A stretch of DNA of 64,000 nucleotides from Anaerosporomusa subterranea (GCF_001611555.1 NZ_LSGP01000013.1:434001-498000), one strand, 5' to 3'. Shown: positions 10,206 through 18,966, counted from the first letter of the stretch. Notes: generated by a model not told the origin, from the letters alone. Made by a program: numbers and translations.

Positions 10206-10394
10206 TTAATCCATAGGTCCTTCTTCACGAAGATGGTCGATTTCCACCTCGACAGTATTTTTCTTCTCGAGATATGTCACATATGCTTTATTGTGATGTT
10301 TATTCACACTCTCAATCCATACATGATTATTTCGATACCTAACGCCAATTTTCTCCGGTGATTTAAGTATCTCTTCAGCCCGTCTCGCATCCAT
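10206..10394 (-). CDS. sspH: H-type small acid-soluble spore protein
   Basis: Small DNA-associated protein made in the forespore and deposited in the spore core. The 62-residue product begins MDARRAEEILKSPEKIGVRY and has VWIESVN, matching the SspH family pattern (MDxxRAxEIL, SPEKIxVxY, VWIExV) along most of its length. The ATG at 10394 has an AAGGGGG site about 7-8 bases upstream. An in-frame upstream codon at 10448 would add 18 residues unlike the family and is rejected. It is separated from comM by about 60 bases and is probably transcribed by a forespore sigma factor, though no promoter was assigned. Confidence 0.88.
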   Translation of the reverse strand: MDARRAEEILKSPEKIGVRYRNNHVWIESVNKHHNKAYVTYLEKKNTVEVEIDHLREEGPMD

Positions 10395-10455
10395 GGCACA
10401 TTCCCCCTTTTGACATAGTATGTTCAATGCTAAAGGGTTGGCATACATGCTGCGG

Positions 10456-11982
10456 TCACAATAAACCTTGTAGTTGATTGCGAAACTGTACAGCTTCAGC
10501 TACATGCTGAGCTGTGATTACAGGTTCAGCAGACAGATCAGCAATCGTACGAGCTACTTTAATAATCCGGTCATAGCCGCGTGCACTCAAGTTTAATTTT
10601 GCAAAGGCCTGTTGTAACAGAGTTTGCGCTTCATGCGTCATTGGACAGGTGAGCTTAATATGCTTATGCTTCATCTGCGAATTAGCAAACAGACCAAATG
10701 CACGTAACCGTTCTCGCTGCATCATTCGAGCGGCTTCAACTCGCTCTCGGATTTTCGCCGAACTTTCCTGCGGGCTGGAATTGACGATGTCCTGGTATTC
10801 TAGTCTAGGTACGTGGACGTGTAAATCGATTCGGTCTAACAATGGACCCGAAATCTTTTTTACATAGCGTCTGACATCAGATGGCGTACAGACGCAATCA
10901 TGCAGTCCGTCTCCCAACCACCCGCACGGACAAGGATTCATAGAGGCCACAAGCATGAAGCGGGCAGGATAAGTGAGAGATGCATTAACCCGGGCGATAT
11001 TAACTTGTCCATCTTCCAGCGGTTGGCGAAGCACCTCTAATACTTGCCGAGGGAATTCTGGCAGCTCATCGAGAAACAGTACTCCATGATGACTCATTGT
11101 CACTTCTCCAGGACGGGGTATCCGACCGCCGCCAATCATACCTGCGTCTGAAATAGTATGGTGAGGATTACGGAACGGTCGGGTATAGACCAGTCCAGAA
11201 CTACCATGATTCAAGTACCCAATTACACTATATATTTTGGTCACTTCAAGTGCTTCCTCATCTGTCATTCTTGGCAGAATAGATGGCAAGCGGCGAGCTA
11301 ACATTGTTTTGCCAGAACCGGGAGGGCCAACCAGTAGAGCATTGTGTCCACCAGCGGCTGCGATCTCAACAGCGCGTTTGGCGACAATCTGACCTTGGAC
11401 ATCGGCAAAGTCTTCTTCGGAAAACAACGGCCCATTATCGAAAGGTGGCATCTGTGCGCACAGTAGTTTCCGGCGGCCAGATACATGCAATACAACTTCT
11501 TCCAAGGTTTCGGCAGTATAAACAGCAATTTTTCCGACCAATAACGCCTCAGCCGCATTTTCTGGCGCTAGCATAATAGATTCAAAGCCTTGTTCTGCGA
11601 CTTTTGCGGCGATCGGCAATATGCCGGGGACACCGCGCAAGCGCCCCTCCAGTGATAACTCGCTCACAAATACAAAAGATTCACATGCGGCTCGATCCAC
11701 ATAACCGCTAGCCGCAAGTATGCCCATCGCAATGGGTAGATCAAGTCCTGAGCCGTCTTTGCGTAAATCTGCTGGCGCTAGATTGATGGTAATGCGTTTG
11801 GCCGGAAATTCATAACCGGCATTTTTAATCGCCGCTCTTACACGTTCGCGCGATTCTTTAACTGCCGTCTCAGGCAATCCGACAATATCAAAAGCGGGCA
11901 ACCCGTTGGCGATATCCACCTCGACTGTAATGAGAATACCATTAAGTCCTAACGTAGTTGATCCATAGATTTTGGCGAACAT
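10456..11982 (-). CDS. comM: YifB/ComM-family Mg-chelatase-like AAA+ ATPase
   Basis: AAA+ protein of the ComM family. In other bacteria ComM is a helicase that promotes branch migration during natural transformation. The 508-residue protein has an N-terminal ChlI/Lon-like domain (IVGLPETAVKESRERVRAAI), Walker A GPPGSGKTMLARRLP near residue 212, Walker B LFLDELPEF, and the zinc-finger-like MNPCPCGWLGD...C segment. The ATG at 11982 is preceded by GAGGAGGG at 8 bases, so codons to 12006 are not used. It lies downstream of yraN with a 62-base gap. Confidence 0.93.
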   Translation of the reverse strand: MFAKIYGSTTLGLNGILITVEVDIANGLPAFDIVGLPETAVKESRERVRAAIKNAGYEFPAKRITINLAPADLRKDGSGLDLPIAMGILAASGYVDRAACESFVFVSELSLEGRLRGVPGILPIAAKVAEQGFESIMLAPENAAEALLVGKIAVYTAETLEEVVLHVSGRRKLLCAQMPPFDNGPLFSEEDFADVQGQIVAKRAVEIAAAGGHNALLVGPPGSGKTMLARRLPSILPRMTDEEALEVTKIYSVIGYLNHGSSGLVYTRPFRNPHHTISDAGMIGGGRIPRPGEVTMSHHGVLFLDELPEFPRQVLEVLRQPLEDGQVNIARVNASLTYPARFMLVASMNPCPCGWLGDGLHDCVCTPSDVRRYVKKISGPLLDRIDLHVHVPRLEYQDIVNSSPQESSAKIRERVEAARMMQRERLRAFGLFANSQMKHKHIKLTCPMTHEAQTLLQQAFAKLNLSARGYDRIIKVARTIADLSAEPVITAQHVAEAVQFRNQLQGLL

Positions 11983-12044
11983 GCCGAAAACCCTCCTCTG
12001 ACACATACCCTGCCAGCGAGGATATGGTCGTCATGATTAAAATG

Positions 12045-12395
12045 TTACCTGCCAAATGCATTGATAATATGATTAGTGACAGCCAGGCCTTGCGGAGTTG
12101 GCAAGACTTCCAATACGTCAAAACGGGCGGGAGCGTTATCGGCCCCACACGTATGCAAATAATACACTGCGGCTTTTAACAGCTTTTGCTGTTTGCTCCG
12201 GGTTACGAACTCGGCTGGATAACCAAAAATAACACTGGTACGCGTTTTGACTTCCACGAAAACAATAGTTTTCTTATCTTTGGCGATTATGTCAATTTCC
12301 CCTGATCGAGTGCGGAAGTTTCGAGTCAATATTTCAAGCCCATTAGCCGCTAAATATTGTGCGGCAACATCTTCACCCTCTTGCCCTAGCGTCAT
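12045..12395 (-). CDS. yraN: YraN family (UPF0102) nuclease-fold protein
   Basis: Small restriction-endonuclease-like fold protein of unknown cellular role, usually found near rnhB and comM as here. The 116-residue protein shows the family core: GxxGEDxAxxYL near the start, then RNFRTRSGEIDIIAKD (residues 25-40) and VFVEVKTR (residues 45-52), which matches the D-ExK nuclease arrangement. The ATG at 12395 has a GGGAGG site 6 bases upstream. Confidence 0.93.
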   Translation of the reverse strand: MTLGQEGEDVAAQYLAANGLEILTRNFRTRSGEIDIIAKDKKTIVFVEVKTRTSVIFGYPAEFVTRSKQQKLLKAAVYYLHTCGADNAPARFDVLEVLPTPQGLAVTNHIINAFGR

Positions 12396-12416
12396 ATAAT
12401 CCCTCCCGCTAGTTAG

Positions 12417-12704
12417 TTATAGCTTCTTATGCCCCATAGTTTGATTCAGGCGATAAATATGAGCTAGTACCTCGGCAATAGCTTGATACAGTTCAGGCGG
12501 TATCTCACGGTCTAGCTCGATAGCCATCAACATACCTGTCAGTGTTTTATTCTTATAAATAGGAACTGCGTTCTCCTTGGCCAAAGTGATAATATGATCG
12601 GCCATCAGACCAGAACCTTTGGCAACCACTTTCGGGGCCGTGTCAGTTCCGCTAGTATAGGTTATCGCAACTGCTTGAGGGCGTTCTGGTCTCGCTTCAT
12701 CCAT
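12417..12704 (-). CDS. FlhB C-terminal-domain-like small protein
   Basis: Resembles only the cytoplasmic C-terminal domain of the flagellar/type III export protein FlhB, without its membrane part. The 95-residue protein has the AITYTSGTDTAPKVVAKG segment and the following IIxLAKENAVPIYKN helix/strand, ending at a DREIPPELYQAIAEVLAHIY helix like FlhB-C. The NPTH autocleavage motif of true FlhB is absent. Start chosen at ATG 12704 (GGGGG about 8 bases upstream); a GTG at 12713 is possible. It lies 25 bases after the FliK-like gene, so the pair may work together. Function unknown. Confidence 0.8.
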   Translation of the reverse strand: MDEARPERPQAVAITYTSGTDTAPKVVAKGSGLMADHIITLAKENAVPIYKNKTLTGMLMAIELDREIPPELYQAIAEVLAHIYRLNQTMGHKKL

Positions 12705-12729
12705 GCTTTTCACCCCCTGCTAATCTGTT

Positions 12730-14292
12730 TCAGACTATGCTGACATCTCCGAGCATAAAGGGAAATTCGCTGCAAGCCTCGCGAATTAATGGCAAAGTTT
12801 CGCTGAACAACAGCGAAGCCTGCTTGTTAGCAAATGCAACCTTAATATCTAAAATAGCCTCCCCGTGGAGGTGAAAGATCGTATCTACTTGTCCTGTATT
12901 CTCAGGCTCTAATGTTAATCTGACCCAAGTATCAGGTTTGCTTTCCGATCCATCTTTTTTCGTCTGGCCCTTTTCATGAAATACATGGATATGAACAGGC
13001 TGCGGTTGGGCCGGTTCACCATTAAACGGCATTTGTAAGGTAAACAAGACAGCCTGTCCCTGGTCGTCACTTATCGTCTGGAAAGCCCTGTTAACCGATT
13101 CTGCCAAAGTTCGAACAGTAGCGGCGCTTTGCTCAAGTATACTTGGCGGAGTGTTATCAAGTAGGGCACCCAGTTCCATATCTGTCAGCAGCCAAAGCTG
13201 CAGTAATTCTGGTAGATTTAGTTTGTCGGCAGCCTGATGTATCGCCGATGGTGTTGAGACGCCGGCAGATGACGATTGTTGTGCAGCAAACTTTGCGGTG
13301 GCTTGCCGCAATATGTCTGGAATAGCGGATCGTATCTGGTCTCGCGCCTGTTGCAATACCGCTGGATCAAGTTCATTCGAATCAAGATCAAGCTTTGCCA
13401 AGATACTAGTCATTTGCTGAGTAAAACGCTTAATCTCATTAAACAGTTCGGCGGGTTTATCTTGGCTTGATTCGAGGACTGACGCCGCTAATTGCAGTTT
13501 TTGTGAAGTAAATAAGTCAGCCTGTCCCCGATCATCGTTCATCGTCTGAAAAAACCGGTTAACCGATTCTGCCAAAGCCCGGCTGGTAGTGGCTTTTTGC
13601 TCAACTATAGCTGGCGGGGGGTTATCTTGTAATGCCCCCAAATCCGTATCAGTCAGTAGCCAGTTCTGTGGTACTTCTGGCAGGCTAAGATTATCATAAA
13701 GTATGCTTGGCTGTAATGAGATGCCGGCTAAAGACGGTTTTTGTCCGAACCTCGTTGCGGCTTGCCGTAACATGTCCGAAACGGCGGACTGTATCTGGTC
13801 TCGCGCCTGTTGCAACACCGCTGGATCAATTTCATTCGCGTCTAGATCAAGCTTTGCCAGGATACCAGTCACCTGCTGATTAACGCGCTTGATTGCGATC
13901 AACAATTCGGCGGGTTTATCTTGGCTTGATGTGAGAGATGAGGCCGCCAATTGCAGTTTCTCCGCTAACTGAACGAGAGAATCGGTTGCATTGCGCCGAG
14001 AATTTAATAGAGAGACTAAACCGTCGCTTAGGGTGCTGAGGTCTGGTAATGAATTCTGCAAAATTTGCTCAGCAGTAGTTCTAATTTGTGACGGCAACGA
14101 CTGTATCAGAGCCTCTTGCTCCCCCAATAAAGTAGAGGTTTTGTCAAACAAACCCTTAAGCATTCCGGCAGCACCTATTGCCAGTGTATCACCTGTTGGC
14201 GCTGCATCTTGAAGCAAATTTGTTGTACGGGACAGGGTTGTCCCCCTGCGGTTAGGTTGTGACAGGCCTGGCATAACCGGCTTCAAATCCAA
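12730..14292 (-). CDS. FliK-like C-terminal-domain protein with internal duplication
   Basis: The 520-residue protein has a low-complexity Gln/Ala/Leu-rich body. Its C-terminal ~110 residues (MPFNGEP...WVRLTLEP...GQVDTIFHLHGEAILDIKV) resemble the FliK hook-length-control C-terminal fold. Residues 112-261 and 265-417 form a tandem duplication of about 150 residues: LAKLDLD, QQARDQI, WLLTD and AESVNR recur at an offset of 153-156. The TTG at 14292 has AGGAGG 8 bases upstream and lies inside the end of rnhB (41-base overlap). No flagellar genes are in the window. It is paired with the FlhB-like gene downstream, and the function is unknown. Confidence 0.7.
   Translation of the reverse strand: MDLKPVMPGLSQPNRRGTTLSRTTNLLQDAAPTGDTLAIGAAGMLKGLFDKTSTLLGEQEALIQSLPSQIRTTAEQILQNSLPDLSTLSDGLVSLLNSRRNATDSLVQLAEKLQLAASSLTSSQDKPAELLIAIKRVNQQVTGILAKLDLDANEIDPAVLQQARDQIQSAVSDMLRQAATRFGQKPSLAGISLQPSILYDNLSLPEVPQNWLLTDTDLGALQDNPPPAIVEQKATTSRALAESVNRFFQTMNDDRGQADLFTSQKLQLAASVLESSQDKPAELFNEIKRFTQQMTSILAKLDLDSNELDPAVLQQARDQIRSAIPDILRQATAKFAAQQSSSAGVSTPSAIHQAADKLNLPELLQLWLLTDMELGALLDNTPPSILEQSAATVRTLAESVNRAFQTISDDQGQAVLFTLQMPFNGEPAQPQPVHIHVFHEKGQTKKDGSESKPDTWVRLTLEPENTGQVDTIFHLHGEAILDIKVAFANKQASLLFSETLPLIREACSEFPFMLGDVSIV
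13042..13959 (-). repeat. Tandem duplication inside the FliK-like gene
   Basis: Two coding repeats, 13959-13510 and 13500-13042 (minus strand), each about 450 bases. They encode similar 150-residue units that share the blocks KLQLAAS, SSQDKPAEL, AKLDLD, DPAVLQQARDQI, WLLTD and LAESVNR. The second unit has three extra residues. Divergence between copies suggests an old duplication. Confidence 0.85.
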
Positions 14293-15073
14293 ACAAGCCC
14301 CCTCCTGACTTCACCGGCTCAAAACTACGTCGATGTACTGGCGAAGGTCCTAGCCGACGCAATGCATCCAAATGCTCTTTGGTGCCATAGCCTTTATGTT
14401 TATCAAATCCATACCCTGGATATTGTTGATTGAGCCCGAGCATGATTCGGTCTCGCTCCACTTTAGCAATAACTGACGCAGCTGCGATAGAAGCGCTAAG
14501 TGCGTCTCCGCCAATAATTGCCTGCCAGGGGATGGTAAGTTCTGGAAGCTTGACGGCGTCAATCAGAACCGCTTGAGCAGCAGGCTGCAGGGCTGCTGCT
14601 GCTTGATACATGCCGCGGACTGTCGCCTGGTATATATTGATTTCGTCGATTAAGTCGACCGAAATTGATTGCCAATTAATAGCCAATGCAGTTTCTTTAA
14701 TAGTATAATACAGTTTTTCCCGTTGTGCGGCTGATACTTGCTTTGAGTCGTTCAGACCAGGCAGAAAAACAAACTTTGGCAAAATAACCGCAGCAACTAC
14801 TACTGGCCCTGCTAATGGGCCTCTTCCGGCTTCATCAATGCCAGCAACCAGTGGCTGGCATTGATTATAGTAGACAGACTCGTAGAGATACAATTCGCGC
14901 ACTCTACGGATTTCCTGTTCATGACGTTGCCCCCGCGTTATCCACTTTTCAAACAAGCGTTTTACCGTTGGACGAGGATCAGTCCGTAAACTTTCGACAA
15001 CTTGTAATGGCAACTCCTGCTGGTGTTGCAGCAATGAAGCAATTTGCGATACTTTCATAGGCTCAGTTTTCAT
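14252..15073 (-). CDS. rnhB: Ribonuclease HII
   Basis: Degrades RNA in RNA-DNA hybrids and removes misincorporated ribonucleotides. The 273-residue protein has an N-terminal helical extension of about 75 residues, as in Bacillus RnhB, and then the catalytic domain. That domain contains GIDEAGRGPLAGPVV, NDSKQVSAAQRE, VLIDAV and GGDALSASIAAASVIAKVERD with the DEDD-type acidic residues, and the GYG...KGYGTKEH segment. The ATG at 15073 has GGGAGAAG upstream and gives the typical start. Upstream in-frame codons to 15109 lack a site. First gene of the rnhB-FliK-like-FlhB-like-yraN-comM run. Confidence 0.95.
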   Translation of the reverse strand: MKTEPMKVSQIASLLQHQQELPLQVVESLRTDPRPTVKRLFEKWITRGQRHEQEIRRVRELYLYESVYYNQCQPLVAGIDEAGRGPLAGPVVVAAVILPKFVFLPGLNDSKQVSAAQREKLYYTIKETALAINWQSISVDLIDEINIYQATVRGMYQAAAALQPAAQAVLIDAVKLPELTIPWQAIIGGDALSASIAAASVIAKVERDRIMLGLNQQYPGYGFDKHKGYGTKEHLDALRRLGPSPVHRRSFEPVKSGGGLFGFEAGYARPVTT

Positions 15074-15168
15074 ATTCTTCTCCCTGACATTCATTGATTG
15101 GCGGGTCATTATCTATGACAACTTACGTAATAACTGAAGCTATTCTGGCAGTAATATCAAAAAACCTG

Positions 15169-15206
15169 CATAAAAACAAAAATAGGTCAGCTTGCGCTGA
15201 CCTATT
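15169..15206 (-). terminator. Terminator after ylqF
   Basis: An 11-bp perfect stem (AATAGGTCAGC with its complement, loop GCAA on the minus strand) starts inside the ylqF stop region. It is followed on the minus strand by TTTTTGTTTTT. It separates the rplS-lepB-ylqF transcript from rnhB. Confidence 0.85.
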
Positions 15207-16071
15207 CAGAATCTGTAGATTCTTCCGGCTGATCCAAAGTTACTCGCCCTAGCTTGCCGGAACGAAATTCATTGAGTAGGATCATTCTCGCCTTCTCTAA
15301 GTCAATTAGTCCACCGCTACGCAAACAGCCTCGACTTCTACCAACGGCAGATAAGAGTTCTGTGTTATCTGCCGCAATTACCGACAGTCCATAGCGTTCG
15401 GTTAGCATAGAACCGTAGTGCTCACGCATGAGGGTCAACAACCCGTCAACTACATGCTCCCGATCATAAACTTCTTCTGGTACCGCTCCGGTTATCGCCA
15501 ATTTAAAAGCAACTGTTTGATCTTCCATTTTGGGCCATAATACGCCTGGTGTATCAAGAAGTTCCAGATTGCGACCAATTTTTATCCACTGTTGGCCACG
15601 AGTCACCCCAGGGCGGTCTCCAGTACGGACAGTGGCTGTTCCAAGGAGTCGGTTAATCAGTGACGATTTGCCTACATTAGGAATGCCTAAAATCATGGCT
15701 CGTACTGGACGTGGCCTAATTCCCTTAGCCACAAGACGCTCAATAACAGGAGCAGCAGCTTGCTCTACCAGGCTAACCAGGTTTTTCGTTCCCTTACCTG
15801 ATACTGCTTCTAACGCAACAACTGAAAAGCCTTGAGTGGCAAAATATGTTGTCCAGCGTTTTGTCCACTCAGCCTCTGCTAAATCTGCTTTATTGAGCGC
15901 GATAATACGCGGCTTATTGCGCGTAATTTCCTCAATCATTGGGTTGGAGCTGCTGACAGGAATCCGTGCGTCCAGGAGTTCAATTACTACATCCACAAGT
16001 TTCAGATGTTCGCCGATGACGCGCCGCGCCTTAGCCATATGCCCTGGAAACCAGTGTATATGCTGTTGCAT
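15202..16071 (-). CDS. ylqF: Ribosome biogenesis GTPase YlqF/RbgA
   Basis: Circularly permuted GTPase needed for late assembly of the 50S subunit. The 289-residue protein begins IHWFPGHMAKARR and has the permuted motif order: G4 NKADLA (about residue 59), then G1 GIPNVGKSSLINRL (about residue 129), G2/G3 region with DTPGVLWP. The C-terminal helical domain follows. It lies 42 bases after lepB in the conserved rplS-lepB-ylqF-rnhB order. Confidence 0.95.
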   Translation of the reverse strand: MQQHIHWFPGHMAKARRVIGEHLKLVDVVIELLDARIPVSSSNPMIEEITRNKPRIIALNKADLAEAEWTKRWTTYFATQGFSVVALEAVSGKGTKNLVSLVEQAAAPVIERLVAKGIRPRPVRAMILGIPNVGKSSLINRLLGTATVRTGDRPGVTRGQQWIKIGRNLELLDTPGVLWPKMEDQTVAFKLAITGAVPEEVYDREHVVDGLLTLMREHYGSMLTERYGLSVIAADNTELLSAVGRSRGCLRSGGLIDLEKARMILLNEFRSGKLGRVTLDQPEESTDSE

Positions 16072-16113
16072 ATTCTCACTCCCTCATAGTAGAGGCTGTT
16101 CAATAGTCTGGGT

Positions 16114-16641
16114 TTAGGGCAAAGATTTTATGTGATCAAATGGCCAGAAAATGACCATCGCTTTTCCCTTAATTAATTCATATGGTACAAAGCCAACATC
16201 CTTAAACCGGCTGTCTTCTGAATTATTACGATTGTCGCCCATGGCAAAAATGTGGCCTTCCGGCACTTTCGCCGCCGCATAGCTACCGCGGGTACGTTCA
16301 AGAATATAAGGTTCATCGAGAATCTGCCCGTTGCGGATGACGTGACCATCCTTCACTTCGATGGTATCACCGGGAACACCAATGACCCGTTTAATAAAAT
16401 CACGACTGGGGTCGCGGGGATAACGGAATACAACTACTTCTCCGCGTTGGGGAGCTTTGAAGCGATACAAAAATTTATTAACAACCAGTCGTTCACCGCT
16501 AACTAAGGTTGGACGCATCGATGGACCTTCCACCATGTATAGTTCAACAATAAAATAGCGGATGAAAAACGCCAGAACTACGGCAATGAGAATGGAAATA
16601 ACCCAGTCTTTTAGTTCTTCGTTAAAGGTAGATTTACTCAC
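16114..16641 (-). CDS. lepB: Signal peptidase I
   Basis: Membrane-bound serine peptidase that cleaves Sec/Tat signal peptides. The 175-residue protein has one N-terminal transmembrane segment (WVISILIAVVLAFFIRYFIV). It also has the catalytic-Ser motif (EGPSMRPTL), the Lys region (RGEVVVFRYPRDPSRDFIKRVIG) and GDNRNNSEDSR. The GTG at 16641 lies 7 bases after GGGAGG and is the best start. The ATG at 16647 and TTG at 16656 overlap or adjoin that site. Located just after rplS with a small hairpin between them. Confidence 0.95.
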   Translation of the reverse strand: MSKSTFNEELKDWVISILIAVVLAFFIRYFIVELYMVEGPSMRPTLVSGERLVVNKFLYRFKAPQRGEVVVFRYPRDPSRDFIKRVIGVPGDTIEVKDGHVIRNGQILDEPYILERTRGSYAAAKVPEGHIFAMGDNRNNSEDSRFKDVGFVPYELIKGKAMVIFWPFDHIKSLP

Positions 16642-16665
16642 AGCCATGCCTCCCAAATAAGTTAA

Positions 16666-16684
16666 GGGACTGCAAGCAGTCCCT
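16666..16684 (-). other. Small hairpin between rplS and lepB
   Basis: AGGGACT and AGTCCCT pair in the space between the rplS stop (16690) and lepB. There is no strong T run on the minus strand, so it is more likely an attenuator or RNA-processing/stability element than a full terminator. Confidence 0.4.
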
Positions 16685-16689
16685 ATTAC

Positions 16690-17031
16690 TTACCGTTTTT
16701 CTTTAATGCGGGCCGCTTTACCTGTGAGATTGCGCAGGTAGTACAGCTTAGCGCGCCGCACAATACCGCGACGCAGTACTTCAATTTTGTCAATGCGCGG
16801 AGAGTGTACCGGGAAGGTCCGCTCAACGCCGACATTATAGGAAATGCGACGAACAGTAAAGTTCTCACGCAAACCGCCGCCTTTGCGGGTAATGACAACG
16901 CCTTCGTAAGCCTGAATCCGCTCGCGGGATCCCTCGACGACTTTTACATACACCCGCACCGTGTCTCCAGGACGAAATGTGGGGATGTCATTGCGGAGCT
17001 GTTCGCGCTCCAATACAGAAATAATGTCCAT
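16690..17031 (-). CDS. rplS: Ribosomal protein bL19
   Basis: 50S protein at the 30S/50S interface. The 113-residue product has the family pattern: [22 protein letters not shown] (residues 19-40), [14 protein letters not shown] and [12 protein letters not shown]. The ATG at 17031 is preceded by AAGGAGGA at about 8 bases. The reading frame stays open upstream to 17097 but without homology. The 104 bases upstream could hold an autoregulatory leader, although none was recognised. Confidence 0.97.
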   Translation of the reverse strand: MDIISVLEREQLRNDIPTFRPGDTVRVYVKVVEGSRERIQAYEGVVITRKGGGLRENFTVRRISYNVGVERTFPVHSPRIDKIEVLRRGIVRRAKLYYLRNLTGKAARIKEKR

Positions 17032-17135
17032 TACTTTCTTCCTCCTTATCAGATGTTCGTGCTTTGTTTTCAAAGTAGAGGACCACCTGTGTTGCACGAT
17101 AAAAATTGTAACACACTAGCGACCATAAAAGCAAG

Positions 17136-17714
17136 TTATTCTTGCCGTAACCACCAGGGTTCGCCAAGGAGGCGATCCAGGATGATTGAAACAGCAGCTC
17201 TGACAGACAAATGGTTGTACTCGCCGCTGCCGAGAACCGGTTCTAAGATATGATCAAATTGCGCCATGACAGAACGTTCGATTCCCCAGCCGGTGCCAAA
17301 CAGTAACAAGCACGGCCGCTTCTCTGTTGCTATTTTGGTTCGCAACGAAACATATGAAATACTATTGGCAAACTTTCTTGCATCAGTTGTCACAATATAG
17401 GGTGATTGCCCCTGTTCTTGCGTGATATACTGCACACACTCTGCAATGTTTCGGACCGTTTCCACCACCGATAAGGCGTCATGCCGATCCGGGTTGTACT
17501 GTGCTCCATAGCCTTGCCGCCAATAGCCCAAAACTTCATGAACTAGTTCTATTTGGCTCTCAAGCGGGTGGATGATAAAATAACGAGAAATATCATAAGT
17601 GCGCGCCGCCCGTGCGATATCGTGAATGTCGAAATTAGTAACCGCAGTAGCGACGATTTCATCATTTTTATTATAGATGGGGTGATGTAACAATCCGAGA
17701 TAGACAGAACTCAT
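17136..17714 (-). CDS. Tm1570-like SPOUT RNA methyltransferase (Methyltrn_RNA_4 family)
   Basis: Predicted SAM-dependent RNA methyltransferase with a SPOUT-type trefoil knot. The 192-residue protein begins VYLGLLHHPIYNKNDEIVATAVTNFDIHDIARAARTYD and has the knot region LLFGTGWGIERSVM (about residue 138) and NHLSVRAAVSIILDRLLG (about residue 166), resembling T. maritima Tm1570. The ATG at 17714 lies one base after the trmD stop, with GGGAG upstream, so it is coupled to trmD. In some bacteria this domain is fused to TrmD, which supports a tRNA substrate. The modified position is not deducible here. Confidence 0.82.
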   Translation of the reverse strand: MSSVYLGLLHHPIYNKNDEIVATAVTNFDIHDIARAARTYDISRYFIIHPLESQIELVHEVLGYWRQGYGAQYNPDRHDALSVVETVRNIAECVQYITQEQGQSPYIVTTDARKFANSISYVSLRTKIATEKRPCLLLFGTGWGIERSVMAQFDHILEPVLGSGEYNHLSVRAAVSIILDRLLGEPWWLRQE

Positions 17715-17715
17715 A

Positions 17716-18462
17716 TTAGCTCCCGTTACTCTCTGATAGTATTTCGGCAATCAGCTTAGCGTCTTCTTTAGACAATTCTTTGTACTGCAATAAATCCGGC
17801 CGACACTCCAGAGTAATCCTCAGTGATTGTTTCCGCCGCCAGCGGTCAATTTTGGCGTGATCGCCTGAAAGCAATACCTCAGGAACTTCCCAGCCTTTAA
17901 ACTCGCGTGGACGGGTGTATTGCGGATATTCTAGCAAACCATTGTAAAACGAATCATGTTGTGCGGCGTCATCTGCCCCTAGCACGCCAGGAAGCATCCG
18001 CGCAACAGAATCAACGATAACCATTGCAGGCAGTTCGCCGCCTGTCAACACATAATCGCCGATCGAAATACTCTCGTCAATCACATGCTCACGGATACGA
18101 TCATCAATGCCTTCATAGTGACCGCAGAGGATGATGAGTTGGTCAAACTGAGCGAGTTCTTTGGCTTTATGCTGTGTGAAAGTAGCTCCGCCAGGAGAAG
18201 TCAAAATAATTCTCCGGTTTGCCGTTAGAGCATGTTGTTTACAATGTTCCACCGCGTAAAATAGCGGATCGGGCTTCATGACCATGCCAGAACCGCCGCC
18301 AAAAGGCGAATCATCTACTATTTTATGCTTATCCAACGCAAAATCACGTGGATTGGTAACATGAATATTGAGGATATCCGAATCACAAGCACGCTTTATA
18401 ATGCTATGTCCGAACGGGCCGTCGAACATTTCTGGAAATAGAGAAATGACGTCAATCTTCAT
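17716..18462 (-). CDS. trmD: tRNA (guanine-N1)-methyltransferase TrmD
   Basis: SPOUT enzyme that makes m1G37 in tRNAs and prevents +1 frameshifting. The 248-residue protein has the N-terminal [39 protein letters not shown] and [17 protein letters not shown], which together form the knot and SAM site. It overlaps rimM by 11 bases (ATG inside the end of rimM) in the standard rpsP-rimM-trmD-rplS order. Confidence 0.97.
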   Translation of the reverse strand: MKIDVISLFPEMFDGPFGHSIIKRACDSDILNIHVTNPRDFALDKHKIVDDSPFGGGSGMVMKPDPLFYAVEHCKQHALTANRRIILTSPGGATFTQHKAKELAQFDQLIILCGHYEGIDDRIREHVIDESISIGDYVLTGGELPAMVIVDSVARMLPGVLGADDAAQHDSFYNGLLEYPQYTRPREFKGWEVPEVLLSGDHAKIDRWRRKQSLRITLECRPDLLQYKELSKEDAKLIAEILSESNGS

Positions 18463-18964
18463 CAGAATCCCATTCTTCGGGCCGCTGGATGACCATACGC
18501 CGGTTGGCTACATCCATAGTAGCGACAATTTTCTTCAATGCAGGTACCAACAATGGACGGTTGTCTGGGCGCTCGACGACATAAACGTCATTGCTGCCTG
18601 TCTCGATAACATCGTCGATTTTGCCAAGTAGATTTCCATCAACTGAATAGACATCCATTCCAATGATATCAAAAACATAGAACTCGCCTTCTTGAAGCGG
18701 TACGAGATCTTGGCGGTGTACATGTAGCAATTGACCGCGAAGCTCTTCCACCGCATTACGGTCATCGAATCCGCGAAACTTCAACAGCAGAAACTGTTTG
18801 TGAAATTTGGCTGTCTCGATTGGAAGTGAGCGTTTCTCGCCTACTAACACACTTTTCATAGTGAGAAACCGGTCTGGGAAATCGGTCAGGGGAGTAACAC
18901 GAACGTCACCCCGCACGCCGTGCGGGGCAACAATTTTACCAATTACAATTAATTCTTGAGACAT
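18452..18964 (-). CDS. rimM: 16S rRNA processing protein RimM
   Basis: Assembly factor for the 30S head that binds ribosomal protein uS19. The 170-residue protein has the N-terminal beta-barrel ([23 protein letters not shown]) and a C-terminal PRC-barrel ([19 protein letters not shown]...[15 protein letters not shown]...LVPALKKIV). The ATG at 18964 lies two bases after the ylqD stop; no clear Shine-Dalgarno is visible, so it may rely on coupling. Confidence 0.96.
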   Translation of the reverse strand: MSQELIVIGKIVAPHGVRGDVRVTPLTDFPDRFLTMKSVLVGEKRSLPIETAKFHKQFLLLKFRGFDDRNAVEELRGQLLHVHRQDLVPLQEGEFYVFDIIGMDVYSVDGNLLGKIDDVIETGSNDVYVVERPDNRPLLVPALKKIVATMDVANRRMVIQRPEEWDSDED

Positions 18965-18966
18965 GG

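Noticed and set aside
12417-14292. A flagellar gene cluster
   Set aside because: Only fragments with FliK- and FlhB-like domains are present; no basal body, hook or filament genes occur in the window.
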